From CAZVWH01 sp964631175 (GTDB lineage Bacteria; Planctomycetota; Phycisphaerae; Sedimentisphaerales; Anaerobacaceae), in the NCBI GenBank assembly GCA_964631175.1, contig CAZVWH010000025.1, positions 1 to 33,297 of the forward strand: 33,297 nucleotides of DNA. Direction: 5' to 3'. The position numbers and the translations under genes were made by a program. Positions 1 through 8,570 of this stretch are shown one piece after another. A model generated the notes under the pieces. That model had not been told where the DNA came from, made no database searches, and saw nothing but the letters and a program-made list of their open reading frames with translations. Numbering within the stretch: position 1 is the stretch's first letter; each line of letters begins with the position of its first letter.

Positions 1-40
1 TCGTCCCTCATCCATCGTCCCTCTTACCACTCCCTAACGG

Positions 41-116
41 TCGTGGCTCTGATTTCAGGTCGTGGCTCTGATTTCAGGTCGTGGCTCTGATTTCAGGTCG
101 TGGCTCTGATTTCAGT
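41..116. repeat. Four tandem copies of a 19-bp unit
   Basis: The unit TCGTGGCTCTGATTTCAGG occurs four times head to tail (41-59, 60-78, 79-97, 98-116), and only the last base of the last copy differs. The last copy contains the stop codon of the minus-strand amide hydrolase gene (112-114). Related text ('ttacggtcgcggctctg') appears at 2692-2708, so the unit seems to belong to a family of dispersed repeats in this genome. Confidence 0.95.
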
Positions 117-1389
117 TCGTACTCAGTTGAAAGTTGATGTAATCGGAGTGCCGAAGCAATGCTTTACTTTTATCCTTGGGGTCAGGCTTTTCCCCCAGAT
201 AGAACTTGACGCTCAGTTTTCTTTCATCCAAATCGTAAATGCTATGCCAAAGTGTCCTTCCAAGAGCATAGACGCGGTCGTTGGAAATATACGGCGGTAT
301 AGCAACTTCTGCATTTATGCTTTTTATTTCGTTCAAGCTAAATGGGCCACCTCTTCTGCACGCTTTGCGAAGGGCCTCTAATCGCCCGATGCTTTCTTTA
401 ATGTTTCGGTCTTTTCCGGATGCGTTTTCAGCTTTTGAGTATTTTGAGGTTAGATGATTTGTAATACATTGAATGCCGTGGCCGTCGATAAGGTAACTTG
501 TATTACGCAGGCGTGAAAATTCAAATACAAACGACTGTCCACTTTTATCGGCAATTATAAAATGGCATGGAATAACTAAATTATAGTGCTTCAAATACAA
601 CATTGCTTCTTTGGCTTCGGTAACATCTTTGCAGTAATCCAAAAGGTAGCGCATACTTAAGAGCGCATGAAAACCGATTGTATGTTCATCCTGACCCATA
701 ACGGGATTTTCACGTGGCCCACCGTCTGCCAATGTCGCTACGGCTAATCCCTCCAGGTTAATTCCATCAAGAGCACCTCCCAATAAGTCAAAAGCAGCTA
801 TATATAGAGAAGGATAACCCTTGTCCGGATATACTTCAAAAATATACGGTCGTGACATAATCGCAAATTCGTTTTTCCTGATACGTTTTCCTTCTATGTT
901 GCCAGTGGTAAAGTCATAATTTCTACTTAATACATCATGTTTATTTTGAGTAAATCCGCCGGGATAAAAGACCGCGGAGCAGCCAAGTATTCCGGCGAAT
1001 TGATCTATTTCACAAAAGTCATAAGCATTATTTTCAATTTTTAAACCGTAAGCATCGGCAACGCCTTTCATCCGCTCATAGTGTATCGGATAGTTCCTTT
1101 CCATATATTCTCGCTGTACCTTGTTTCTCAGCGGATCACCAGAGGGCTTTATTCGATCATTATTTCGTTTGGCGATCTCAGCAATTTTCCTGCCAATCTC
1201 GTAATTTGACCCTTTGAGCACCACGTGCCGAGCTTCCATAAAATATTCCGGCCCGCCTGCCACAACGCTTTCCTCAAGGTAGAGTCCTGTCGGTTGGGCC
1301 TGACCGATTGCATTTACAAATAGCAGTAATATTGTAGTCAACAACACACGTTTCAATGATTCAGCAGTGTGATTTGGATGTACATCCAT
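112..1389 (-). CDS. C45/AAT-family Ntn amide hydrolase, secreted
   Basis: This is a probable linear-amide C-N hydrolase of the peptidase C45 (acyl-CoA:6-aminopenicillanate acyltransferase-like) family. Such enzymes self-cleave to expose an N-terminal Cys nucleophile. The motif GCSAVFYP places the likely nucleophile near residue 137, and the following LSRNYDF segment is typical of the fold. A hydrophobic stretch at about residues 15-30 suggests export. I chose ATG 1389 because GAGGAG lies six bases upstream; a longer frame would start at 1416. The gene follows the TauE-like gene by 39 bases on the same strand, so the two may be co-transcribed. The substrate cannot be told from sequence. The stop codon lies inside a 19-bp tandem repeat, so the C-terminus may have been remodelled by repeat growth. 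Confidence 0.8.
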   Translation of the reverse strand: MDVHPNHTAESLKRVLLTTILLLFVNAIGQAQPTGLYLEESVVAGGPEYFMEARHVVLKGSNYEIGRKIAEIAKRNNDRIKPSGDPLRNKVQREYMERNYPIHYERMKGVADAYGLKIENNAYDFCEIDQFAGILGCSAVFYPGGFTQNKHDVLSRNYDFTTGNIEGKRIRKNEFAIMSRPYIFEVYPDKGYPSLYIAAFDLLGGALDGINLEGLAVATLADGGPRENPVMGQDEHTIGFHALLSMRYLLDYCKDVTEAKEAMLYLKHYNLVIPCHFIIADKSGQSFVFEFSRLRNTSYLIDGHGIQCITNHLTSKYSKAENASGKDRNIKESIGRLEALRKACRRGGPFSLNEIKSINAEVAIPPYISNDRVYALGRTLWHSIYDLDERKLSVKFYLGEKPDPKDKSKALLRHSDYINFQLSTN

Positions 1390-1428
1390 AACAATCTCCT
1401 CATTAAAGTAAGCCATAAAATAGCTGGA

Positions 1429-1788
1429 TTATTTTGTCAGAATCATCTTTATCGCAATTATTAACAGAGCTACACCAAAGATTTTTCTTAGAAGAGGCTC
1501 CGGCATTCCGACAACATACTTTGCGCCAAGTAGTCCGCCAAAGAAAAAGCCAAGGCACACAAAAGCTGCTATTTTCAAATCGACAAAACCTCCTTTATAA
1601 TATGTCCACGCCGCGAGCAGGCCTATAGGCGGCACCATTAGCGCCAGTGTTGTCCCCTGAGCCTGGTGCTGGGATAAGCCAAATAGAAAGGCCAGCGCCG
1701 GCACCATTATTACTCCCCCTCCAATACCGAGCATACCACTGGCAACTCCGCCTAACAAGCCGACTAATAAATAAAGTCCTATATTCAT
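1429..1788 (-). CDS. Half-size TauE/SafE-family membrane protein
   Basis: The 119-residue protein has about four hydrophobic segments and the glycine-rich N-terminal signature GMLGIGGGVIMVP followed by QAQGTTLALM, as in TauE/SafE (DUF81) sulfite/organosulfonate exporters. Full-length members have about 250 residues made of two such halves, so this is a single-repeat version that would have to dimerise. It sits 20 bases after trpC and 39 bases before the amide hydrolase on the same strand, which suggests one transcript. The substrate is unknown. The ends look intact, with a K-rich C-terminus after the last membrane segment, so I read it as a genuine short form and not a truncation. Confidence 0.8.
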   Translation of the reverse strand: MNIGLYLLVGLLGGVASGMLGIGGGVIMVPALAFLFGLSQHQAQGTTLALMVPPIGLLAAWTYYKGGFVDLKIAAFVCLGFFFGGLLGAKYVVGMPEPLLRKIFGVALLIIAIKMILTK

Positions 1789-1808
1789 AATGTCCTGATC
1801 CTCTCTGG

Positions 1809-2615
1809 TTATGTGCCAAAAAGCTCATTAAATTTTTCTTCTATGCTGGGACTTTCGCAGAGTGTTTGGCCAATGAGAACTGCTCTTACGCCAACATCCT
1901 TTAGTTTTTCAACATTGGCTCGTGTTTTTATTCCGCTTTCCGTGACCAGCTCGTTTTTATTATCGAGGAGGCTGGCCAATCGGCTGGTGTTGTTCAAGTC
2001 AACCTCCAGGGTGGCGAGATCGCGATTGTTGATTCCCAGAACGCTATATCCTTTTTTTGGAAAACCTATCAGACTGCGGACGGCTAATAGCGTATCAGCT
2101 TCGTGGACTTCCAGAAGGACCGTTAGTGTCAGCTCCGCGGCAGCTATCATTAGGTCCATCAATTCTCCCGGTTTAATGGCATCGGCTATTAGCAGTATCG
2201 CATCGGCACCGGCAGCGCGGGACTCATACACCTGCCAGATATCGATAACAAAATCCTTCCGCAGAATCGGCAGTTCCACGGCCTGCTTTATCTGCTCGAT
2301 GTATTGGAGTTTGCCCTGAAAGTATTTTTCATCGGTCAAAACGCTGATGGCATCGGCACCGCACCTTTCATATATCAATGCAATTTCTACCGCGTCAAAT
2401 TCTTCGCGTATGATACCGGCGGATGGCGAGGCCTTCTTGACCTCCGCGATAACGTTTATGCCTCGAGGGTTGGGCTTAGTGACTGCTTTATAGAAGTTAC
2501 GGCATCTCGGCATCGAGCGAACCTGCTCTTTAAGCTCCTCCAGAGTTTGTTGTAGTTTACGATTCTGGACTTCGATTCGCTTGTCGGCGATTATCTTGTC
2601 TAATATATTTGCCAA
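1809..2615 (-). CDS. trpC: Indole-3-glycerol phosphate synthase
   Basis: The enzyme closes the ring of CdRP to indole-3-glycerol phosphate in tryptophan synthesis and acts in the cytosol. The TIM-barrel signatures are all present: EVKKASPS (Glu58, Lys60), LRKDF (Lys120, the general-acid lysine), LLEVH (Glu169), GINNRDL (Asn196) and the phosphate-binding ESGI and VLIGQTL loops. The length of 268 residues is normal for a monofunctional enzyme. The frame opens with TTG at 2615, and GGGGAC lies about ten bases upstream; no in-frame ATG fits the N-terminus. No other trp gene is visible nearby, so the gene is separated from the rest of the pathway, at least within this window. Confidence 0.95.
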   Translation of the reverse strand: MANILDKIIADKRIEVQNRKLQQTLEELKEQVRSMPRCRNFYKAVTKPNPRGINVIAEVKKASPSAGIIREEFDAVEIALIYERCGADAISVLTDEKYFQGKLQYIEQIKQAVELPILRKDFVIDIWQVYESRAAGADAILLIADAIKPGELMDLMIAAAELTLTVLLEVHEADTLLAVRSLIGFPKKGYSVLGINNRDLATLEVDLNNTSRLASLLDNKNELVTESGIKTRANVEKLKDVGVRAVLIGQTLCESPSIEEKFNELFGT

Positions 2616-2689
2616 TTCTGTTTTGTCCCCATCGATTCAAAGAACGTACGATGCGCACACCTTTAATACATCATTTAAGTTTACCGCTC

Positions 2690-2850
2690 CCTTACGGTCG
2701 CGGCTCTGTTTTCTTTCGTTCTTCGTCCTTCGTCCATCGTCCATCTCTTACCGCTCCCCCTGCCTTCGCAGGGGCAAGCCTGTCCTTCTCCGTAGTAGAT
2801 ACTACGAAGGATGAATCCCCGCAAAAGCGGGGAGTCACGGCTCTGTTTCA
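2690..2850. repeat. Mosaic of short palindromic and pyrimidine-rich repeats
   Basis: This gap between DUF1844 and trpC is built of small repeats. It holds a CT-rich run ('cttcgtccttcgtccatcgtcc'-like), a hairpin CCCCTGC-cttc-GCAGGGG (2757-2774), a GTAGTA/TACTAC inverted pair and a hairpin CCCCGC-aaaa-GCGGGG (2817-2832). The same vocabulary recurs at 1-40, inside apt (18255-18352) and at 18725-18890. No coding potential is seen. Confidence 0.75.
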
Positions 2851-2871
2851 AGGTTTCGGCTCAAAGCATTA

Positions 2872-3285
2872 TTATCTTTTTGCTGATGACACGTTGTCGG
2901 CCACAGTCACGTAACCCATGCGAAGCTCGCTAAGCGTATTATCGAGAACCTTCTCTTCTTCCTTGGTTAAGTTGTTCTTGGTTTTTTCCTGAAGGACTTC
3001 CAGCATATTGATGTTGTAACTTGCCAGCTCCAGGTCAGGCCTTCTTTTTTCCTGTCCCTTTAATTCCAACAAGCCCAGGGCAAACAATGCCTGTGTAGTG
3101 AGCATGCTCACCAGCGCAGCAAAATTTCCTTTCGGCAGCGGCCCACGTGTTTTACGCTCATGCTGGTCTTTTTCTTTTACATTTTTCTCCTGAGCGGCTA
3201 ATATTTCTTTCTCTTTTTGAGCCTGCTGTTTCCAGTCCTCATCGACTATAATCTTTTTCTCTTGTTTCTTTTCTTCTTCAGTCAT
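2872..3285 (-). CDS. DUF1844 family protein
   Basis: The 137-residue protein has a highly charged Lys/Glu-rich N-terminal half (about residues 1-47). A conserved C-terminal block follows (FAALVSMLTTQALFALGLL, then LELASYNINMLEVLQEKTKNNLTKEEEKVLD and LRMGYV), which matches the DUF1844 pattern. The function of the family is unknown. It is found in planctomycetes, deltaproteobacteria and others. The ATG at 3285 has GAGGG about ten bases upstream. It stands alone between smpB and trpC on the same strand. Confidence 0.8.
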   Translation of the reverse strand: MTEEEKKQEKKIIVDEDWKQQAQKEKEILAAQEKNVKEKDQHERKTRGPLPKGNFAALVSMLTTQALFALGLLELKGQEKRRPDLELASYNINMLEVLQEKTKNNLTKEEEKVLDNTLSELRMGYVTVADNVSSAKR

Positions 3286-3304
3286 AGGTCAAAGCCCTCT
3301 AAAC

Positions 3305-3390
3305 AAAGTGTCTAAAGCTCGGAGTGATTAAAGTGCTAAAATTATCAATTTAACTTTAGCTCACTTTAGTCACTTAAGCTCAATTCTTTT
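3305..3390. repeat. CTTTAG/CTAAAG short repeat cluster
   Basis: The segment contains several near-copies of 'acTTTAGctca' and their complements (ctaaagctcgg, taaagtgctaaa, aactttagctc, actttagtcac, cttaagctc). Together they form a loose inverted repeat between smpB and the DUF1844 gene. It could act as a weak terminator or simply be a repeat relic. Confidence 0.5.
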
Positions 3391-3420
3391 TCGATATTCT
3401 ATTGTTTTGAATTTCGCCTG

Positions 3421-3915
3421 CTATTTGTGATATTTCTTTGTATTTCGATCGACATCTCTTCTGTGCTGACGTTCTGTGATTGCCTTTCGTTTGTCGTACT
3501 GCCTTTTGCCTCTGGCTAAAGCTAATTCTATCTTTGCTAACCCTCTATTATTGAAGTAAATTGTTAAAGGTACAAGAGTAAAACCTCGCTGCTCGAGCTT
3601 AGTTTTTATCCTGCGGATTTCAGCCTTATGCAGCAGCAACTTTCTGTTTCTGGATGTGTCGTGCGAGGATAGCCTCTGCCTGGAGGCAGACTGATATGGT
3701 GCTATCTTGGCGCCGATGAGCCAGCACTCGCTGCCTTTTATCCGCGCGTATGAGCCGTCGAGGTCGGCTTGGCCTGACCGCAGCGATTTAACCTCGGCGC
3801 CCAACAGTTCAAGGCCGGCCTCAAACCTATCAATAAGCTCGAAATTTCGATAGGCCTTTTTATTAGCCGCTCTGGGAGCCTGGTCATCTTTATGCTTGCG
3901 CGATTTTGTTGCCAT
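3421..3915 (-). CDS. smpB: SsrA-binding protein SmpB
   Basis: SmpB binds tmRNA and brings it to stalled ribosomes for trans-translation. The family signatures are clear: KKAYRNFELIDRFEAGLELLGAEVKSLR near the N-terminus, LDGSYARI, the HDTSRNRKLLLHKAEI segment, LVPLTIYFNNRGLAKIELALARGK, and the basic tail QYDKRKAITERQHRRDVDR. From the ATG at 3915 it has 164 residues, usual for the family. A frame up to 3972 is open but lacks conserved sequence. A TATAAT hexamer lies just upstream of this ATG with no good ribosome site, so the message may be leaderless. No ssrA gene was recognised in the window. Confidence 0.95.
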   Translation of the reverse strand: MATKSRKHKDDQAPRAANKKAYRNFELIDRFEAGLELLGAEVKSLRSGQADLDGSYARIKGSECWLIGAKIAPYQSASRQRLSSHDTSRNRKLLLHKAEIRRIKTKLEQRGFTLVPLTIYFNNRGLAKIELALARGKRQYDKRKAITERQHRRDVDRNTKKYHK

Positions 3916-4020
3916 TTGCATTATAATAGTCGCAGAGGTGAAATTTGGCAAGAGTGATACACCTACTAACATGGAGGTCAGTGTATGTCAGTGTTATAGT
4001 CCGTGTAATACAGTGTCGCC

Positions 4021-5082
4021 CTAATTCGTTAGAATCAAATCTTGGCCATATTTTTCGGCTGCATCTTTCCTGATATAATCCATAATTCGAGCAAAGTGAA
4101 CCGCAGGCTCAATCCGTTTTCTTCTTTTTTTGGTATTTGGATAAACGATTCTTAGGACTTTGTTTTTTTCCGCCTCCTTAGGCTCAATTTCAAGTTTTAT
4201 GGAGAAGCCATATTGGGTTGCTAAATCGAGACTCGGAACCGGATATGGTTTTGCTATTGCCCCGGTACACTCACAGATAGAAGGAACAAGGGTTGGTGTA
4301 ATATAGCCGTCAACAAGCCCGATGTCGAAATTTCTCTTTTTCACATTAACCAAAAACAATAACTGGCCCGAAAACCATCTTCCTCTCATTTTCTCGGAAG
4401 CGTATAACGCGGTTTGGGTCGGCTGAACAGCCAGGTTTTTCAATTCCCGCTCTATAGCTAACGCCACCGCTTCGTCAAATGTATGGTGGATGTCCCAAAG
4501 TGCTTGAGCCGCAATATGAGTGCCAAGTACGTTTGAAAATGAGTCTTCCCAGGAAAAAGCGGATGGAAACTCCGGGACAACACCTACACATTTATAGCCA
4601 AACCATGTGATAATCTCATGCCAGGTAGTCGCAGAGAAAGCTAAGTACTGCCCAAGGTTGATAGCGAGTTCACAGGCGATTCGTTCCCTATGCTTATGTG
4701 GGAGCTCTTTCCAGTATTCCGGATAAGTAATCCGGATAAAATACCTTGTAGGGTCCGTTCTTAATTTGAATGAAAAACCGGCATTGCTTTTCATCAGGCA
4801 AACAAAGCTTTTTGTGGTAAGGTATGCCGTCCAATCAGCAGCTATTCTTATATGTGTAACATCAATATGACCTGCATTGCAGGTATATACTATTCCGTTC
4901 TTTTCTGACAAACTAAATCTGTACCGATGTGGTCCGAGACTTCTGGGCTTGAGGAACCTTGTTCCTACCGTTGAGGTGGGATAGCAGCCTAAGCGAGGCC
5001 GGGGTGCGCCGTCGAAGCGGCACCCAATCGCCCCAAGCGAAAGAAATGATAAAAATGCTATGGCCAACAATTGTAACGGCAC
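4021..5082 (-). CDS. DUF4056 domain protein, probable lipoprotein
   Basis: The 353-residue protein matches the DUF4056 family through the block ATTWHEIITWFGYK and the downstream FPSAFSWEDSFSNVLGTHIAA. The HE pair and the WED acid resemble a metal-binding site, though no activity is established for the family. A short hydrophobic N-terminus ending in LSLGAIGC looks like a lipoprotein signal, but the -3 residue is not ideal. I chose GTG 5082 because AAGGAGG lies five bases upstream; the ATG at 5112 has no such site. It is a single gene with a repeat-poor gap on its upstream side. Confidence 0.8.
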   Translation of the reverse strand: MPLQLLAIAFLSFLSLGAIGCRFDGAPRPRLGCYPTSTVGTRFLKPRSLGPHRYRFSLSEKNGIVYTCNAGHIDVTHIRIAADWTAYLTTKSFVCLMKSNAGFSFKLRTDPTRYFIRITYPEYWKELPHKHRERIACELAINLGQYLAFSATTWHEIITWFGYKCVGVVPEFPSAFSWEDSFSNVLGTHIAAQALWDIHHTFDEAVALAIERELKNLAVQPTQTALYASEKMRGRWFSGQLLFLVNVKKRNFDIGLVDGYITPTLVPSICECTGAIAKPYPVPSLDLATQYGFSIKLEIEPKEAEKNKVLRIVYPNTKKRRKRIEPAVHFARIMDYIRKDAAEKYGQDLILTN

Positions 5083-5447
5083 GTTTTCCTCCTTGAAATT
5101 GCATACGTCCATGAGACTGAGCAGCTATAGAATGGCAAACAATTGGAACCGGTTGCACAACTTTCTGTGCCCGCCATGACTCGACTAAGCTCGCCGCTAA
5201 GGGGCTCGTCGAAGTCCGATGGACACATAATATTAGAATGATAGAAGCAGGTCAACAAAGGAGCTTAGAATTGCCAAATTCTCGAACGGGCTTCGAATGT
5301 AAGATGTGCTGTCAAAGCAGGTTGTGACTTTTCGCATCACTTTTTTCTTATGTGTTAAATTCACAGATTTGCTGTATTTAAAATGTCGTTTTTTACGGAC
5401 GGTCGGGAAAGGAGGTTAAAAGCATTACTTTCATGCCGGCCGGATTT
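5083..5447. other. Gene-free gap
   Basis: No coding frame with recognisable content was found. It holds a short inverted pair 'actcgactaagctcgccgctaagg.ggctcgtcgaagtc', which resembles the dispersed 'ttcgacaggctc' repeats, and an AT-rich segment near 5335-5390 that may hold promoter elements for the DUF4056 gene. Confidence 0.5.
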
Positions 5448-6380
5448 TCACGGAGCAGAATAACATAATGCAGATTCTTCGTTACTTTCCGCTGTGTCGG
5501 CACGGACAAAATCCGGATATGCCTTCCCCTCGACCGTGCTCGGGACAAGCTTGTAGAGAAAGAACCGATATGTCTTATACTTTCTAAAATCCTCGGCGGT
5601 TCTTTTACCGTTGAAGTATTTGGTGTATAAGCGTTCTATTTGTTTCTTGTACTTCCATCGCAGAAACTTAGCCATCAGTCGGTACCTATTGCTTAAATAG
5701 TCCAGGCTTGCTTCCAGAGCGGGGGCAGCTACATCCTTCATAGTGGAATCGAACAGGTCATGATTTGGGGCTGTCTGAGGGGTAATGTCAATATCTTTAA
5801 TAAGCTCAAAAGGGTAATGCGTTATCAGCTCATTGAATTTTTTTAGCTTATGTCCTCCACTTATAGAACCATTCTTGCCTGATTCGACTTTGAAAAAATC
5901 ACATATTAACAGATGGCCTCCGGCGTTGAGCAGTTCTGCTGTGTTTTTTAGTGACTGGTCAATGTTGACATACTGGAAACTCTCGCTGAAAAAAATAAGG
6001 TCATATTTACGGCTTGTCTCTAACCGCTCATATAAACACTCAAATATATGGGTTTTATCTCCCAATAAGGCATGGACTCGCTCATTAAGGAAGTGACTTG
6101 GGCTGACACAGTCCACCTTATAGCTTTTATCAACCAGCTTTTTGGCTATATGTCCTGTGCCACATCCAACGTCTAAGATTGTGTGCACCTCATCGGGAAT
6201 GTGGTGAAGGAGAAAATCAGTATATTGCTCTTGTGCTTTTTGCAGATTAGCCAAGGCTATATCCAGGTCAGGAGTCCAATAACCATAATGCAGGTGTTCA
6301 AGCTTGAAAAAGTGGGCGCCGCAAATCGCGGCTAATTCCAAGCCAAGCTCACGTGATGTTTTTCCTTTGTGTTTTTTCAT
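5448..6380 (-). CDS. Class I SAM-dependent methyltransferase
   Basis: The 310-residue protein has motif I ILDVGCGTG (residues 68-76), an acidic/aromatic segment after it (DCVSPS), a motif IV-like stretch YDLIFFSESFQYV and a LNAGGHLLICDFF strand. Together these mark a methyltransferase-11-type Rossmann fold. The N-terminal LEHLHYGYW and the C-terminal RYRLMAKFLRWKYKKQIERLYTKYF regions resemble small-molecule (quinone, sterol or polyketide-like) methyltransferases. The substrate is unknown. The start ATG 6380 is kept, although the ribosome site is weak. Its neighbours give no pathway clue. Confidence 0.85.
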   Translation of the reverse strand: MKKHKGKTSRELGLELAAICGAHFFKLEHLHYGYWTPDLDIALANLQKAQEQYTDFLLHHIPDEVHTILDVGCGTGHIAKKLVDKSYKVDCVSPSHFLNERVHALLGDKTHIFECLYERLETSRKYDLIFFSESFQYVNIDQSLKNTAELLNAGGHLLICDFFKVESGKNGSISGGHKLKKFNELITHYPFELIKDIDITPQTAPNHDLFDSTMKDVAAPALEASLDYLSNRYRLMAKFLRWKYKKQIERLYTKYFNGKRTAEDFRKYKTYRFFLYKLVPSTVEGKAYPDFVRADTAESNEESALCYSAP

Positions 6381-7207
6381 AAATAAATCCGTTCGACAAG
6401 GAAATCTTGTCAGCAGGGCAGTGGTGTCAATCTCTGCACAACCCCTCTTTGAAAGTTACACCTGTACCCGCTTTTACCTGCGCGGGTAAGCACAGGTACG
6501 GGTAAACGATATTTTAGGACGTTAATGTGTCCGAAAATTAATCTAACATCTATTTATTCTAAAGCTGCAACTTTGTTTCTATCGACTGGCGTAGGCCATT
6601 TTCTTGAGGTAAAAAGCAAGCCCTATAATTGCAGCAGTCCTCAGATCGCGCACATCCGGCAGCGTGGAATTTTTTAAAGCCATCGCTAAGTAATTGCTAT
6701 CAAATCACTTTGTACAGATAACATTTAACGTCTGAATCTATGCACCTATACAAAAACAAATATTAATACGCTGAAATCGATGCGTTAGTGCGTTTCCAAA
6801 TATCTGTTTCTTTGCCGGATTAAGAAGTTTTATCTCTAATAGTGATGATAATACGGTCGAGTTTATACAAATACAAGATTATTTAGCAGTTTCTAATAGT
6901 ATCAGAGCCATTTTTATCGAACGGTCTATATTGCATTTACGTCATTTAATCCATTCGACAAGCTCAGGACTTATCTATCTGGTAAATTTGTTGTTGAAAA
7001 ACAAAGCCGAGCTTTCTCAGAGTATTTGTAATCGCAAGAGACAAAAATACGTAATTTCCACAAGAAACACTTTTACTTCGAGGTGGTACATAGTATCAAG
7101 GACGACAAGGAGCATGGAGGCTCACGTCCCTTTTTATTCAGCCATCTATCCTCTTGTTCCGCCGGGAAGTATTTTGCCCAAAAGAGTCACCGTGATTCCA
7201 TTAATCA

Positions 7208-7265
7208 TTCGCAGATCGTCGGTCGAGAGCCCGAGGGGCCAGATTCCAAGGGAAACGACCAGGTC
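7208..7265 (-). repeat. Copy of the 58-bp repeat inserted in the lamin-tail gene
   Basis: The reverse complement matches 15610-15667 with four differences in 58 positions by direct comparison. The 40 bases nearest its plus-strand left end are identical. It lies in non-coding DNA here and in frame within the secreted lamin-tail/CotH protein there. Confidence 0.9.
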
Positions 7266-7302
7266 CATTTTTCCTTCTTGCGATTAATGTTCTTGGTGAG
7301 TG

Positions 7303-7435
7303 ATACCAATTGTACTTAATTACAGCACTTTTGCTGGGTTATTTGATGTACTTTAGAGCTTTTCCGAGCCAATAAATATTGAATCCACAAGCCGGCTCAA
7401 ATATATGAGACGCAAGAATTATTTACAATTGGTAT
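7303..7435. mobile_element. 133-bp ITR element, copy A (MITE-like)
   Basis: The element is bounded by perfect 12-bp inverted ends, ATACCAATTGTA at the left and TACAATTGGTAT at the right. It shares internal blocks with copy B, including GTACTTAATT, TTTTGCTGGGTTAT and GCGCAAGAATTA-like sequence. It has no open frame of note. No clear target-site duplication is seen. Confidence 0.75.
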
Positions 7436-7495
7436 TAGCAGTTTCTGCTAACATAAACTGCTAATATATGCAGAGATATATTTATATGTTGGTGT

Positions 7496-7628
7496 AATCC
7501 AATTGTACTTAATTTCAGCGTTTTTGCTGGGTTATCTGGTGTGGTTCACGGTGCTTCTGAGGCAATAACTATAAAATCTGCCTTCTGCATCAAGTATATG
7601 TGGCGCAAGAATTAACTACAATTGGTAT
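7496..7628. mobile_element. 133-bp ITR element, copy B (MITE-like)
   Basis: It has the same length as copy A and lies in the same orientation, 60 bases downstream. The right end TACAATTGGTAT is perfect and the left end AATCCAATTGTA has two changes. The middle of the element is much more diverged from copy A than the ends, which suggests old duplication or selection on the termini. Confidence 0.75.
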
Positions 7629-7725
7629 GACGGTCCCAAAGGCGTCTGCAGGTGACAGATTGGCTAAGGTCATTACCAGGATTTAGGCGGGCTTAGTAGA
7701 GCAGCTATGCCCATTCGGCTTAGCT

Positions 7726-7763
7726 CAGAGCCTGCCCCTTCGACAGGCTCAGGGCAGGCTCTG
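7726..7763. repeat. Dispersed 'ttcgacaggctc' palindrome
   Basis: The arms CAGAGCCTGCCC and GGGCAGGCTCTG flank 'cttcgacaggctca'. Relatives occur at 6952-6970, 15156-15180 (in CotH coding sequence), 18490-18515 (in the apt N-terminus) and 18793-18815. Confidence 0.8.
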
Positions 7764-7836
7764 AACATAGTTGAAGGGATAGGCTTGGCGCTGTCCCCGC
7801 TGCTGTCAATGAAGAAGAGCTTTTAGGCTTTGACCT

Positions 7837-8367
7837 TTATTTTAAGGTTTCCTGCTTTAGTTGGGTCTCGAAGACTTTGTAACTGGTCCGGTCAAAGAGA
7901 CAAAAGATGACTTTTTCCAAGCCGGTTTTACCTTTAAGATAATCAATAGTCGTTTTGAGCATTATTTCGGCGCACCTTTGGATCGGAAAGCCGAAAATGC
8001 CGGTGCTTATTGCCGGAAAGGAAATGCTCTTTAGGTTATTTTCGTCAGCTAATTTTAGCGAGCTGAGCGTGGCATTTGTTAACTTTCGGTCCTCGTCACC
8101 TTCTCCCATTTGTGGACCGACCGCGTGAATCACGTATTTTGCCTTGAGATTGCCGCCGGTGGTGATTACTGCCCCGCCTACATAAGTTCCGCCGATTTTG
8201 TTACATTCCTGCTGGATCTGCGGGCCGCCTTTTCTTCTGATAGCCCCGGCAACGCCACCGCCCAAAATCAATTGTGCATTAGCAGCGTTAACGATAGAGT
8301 CGGTTTGCATTTCTGTAATATCACCCTCCAGCAGCTCTACAATGCAATTTTCGATCTTCACTCTCAT
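7837..8367 (-). CDS. Macrodomain ADP-ribose-binding protein
   Basis: The 176-residue single-domain protein belongs to the YmdB/Appr-1''-p-processing macrodomain group, which hydrolyses O-acetyl-ADP-ribose or removes ADP-ribose from proteins. The visible motifs are GDIT near the N-terminus, the substrate loop IVNAANAQLILGGGVAGAIRRKGG, YVIHAVGP, and the phosphate loop SFPAISTGIFGFP. I chose ATG 8367 because GGCGGG lies eight bases upstream; the frame to 8394 adds only unconserved residues. There is no partner gene next to it that would suggest a toxin-antitoxin or NAD pathway. Confidence 0.9.
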   Translation of the reverse strand: MRVKIENCIVELLEGDITEMQTDSIVNAANAQLILGGGVAGAIRRKGGPQIQQECNKIGGTYVGGAVITTGGNLKAKYVIHAVGPQMGEGDEDRKLTNATLSSLKLADENNLKSISFPAISTGIFGFPIQRCAEIMLKTTIDYLKGKTGLEKVIFCLFDRTSYKVFETQLKQETLK

Positions 8368-8570
8368 ATTATTAACCCGCCTTTCCCACAGCACCGGTTG
8401 AAAAGTGCCTGTTCATAGTAAAACTACAAGGTCTTAAAACTCAACAGCTCAATACGCTATTCTGTCGAGACAAAATGGTAAGCAATAAACTTTGCTATCT
8501 CATAATGTCACTTGTCGAAAGAACCACCTTTTTCATCCTTTCTTTTTGACTCTTTAGCTTATGCAGATAA

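Larger units (their letters stand above)
6381..7836. other. 1.45-kb repeat-rich region without a supported gene
   Basis: No frame here has recognisable protein content. It contains a hairpin repeat at 6463-6508 (TTACC/GGGTAA with ACCTGT/ACAGGT outer arms), a 58-bp copy of a repeat also found inside the lamin-tail gene (7208-7265), two 133-bp ITR elements (7303-7435, 7496-7628), a palindrome TAGCAGTTT/AAACTGCTA between them, and a 12-bp-arm hairpin at 7726-7763. A short minus-strand frame near 6592-6693 could be a gene relic but has no recognisable domain. Confidence 0.6.

Noticed and set aside
6931..7319. Overlapping plus-strand frames of 78-118 codons
   Set aside because: They run through the 58-bp dispersed repeat and into the ITR element. 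They have no ribosome site and no family resemblance.
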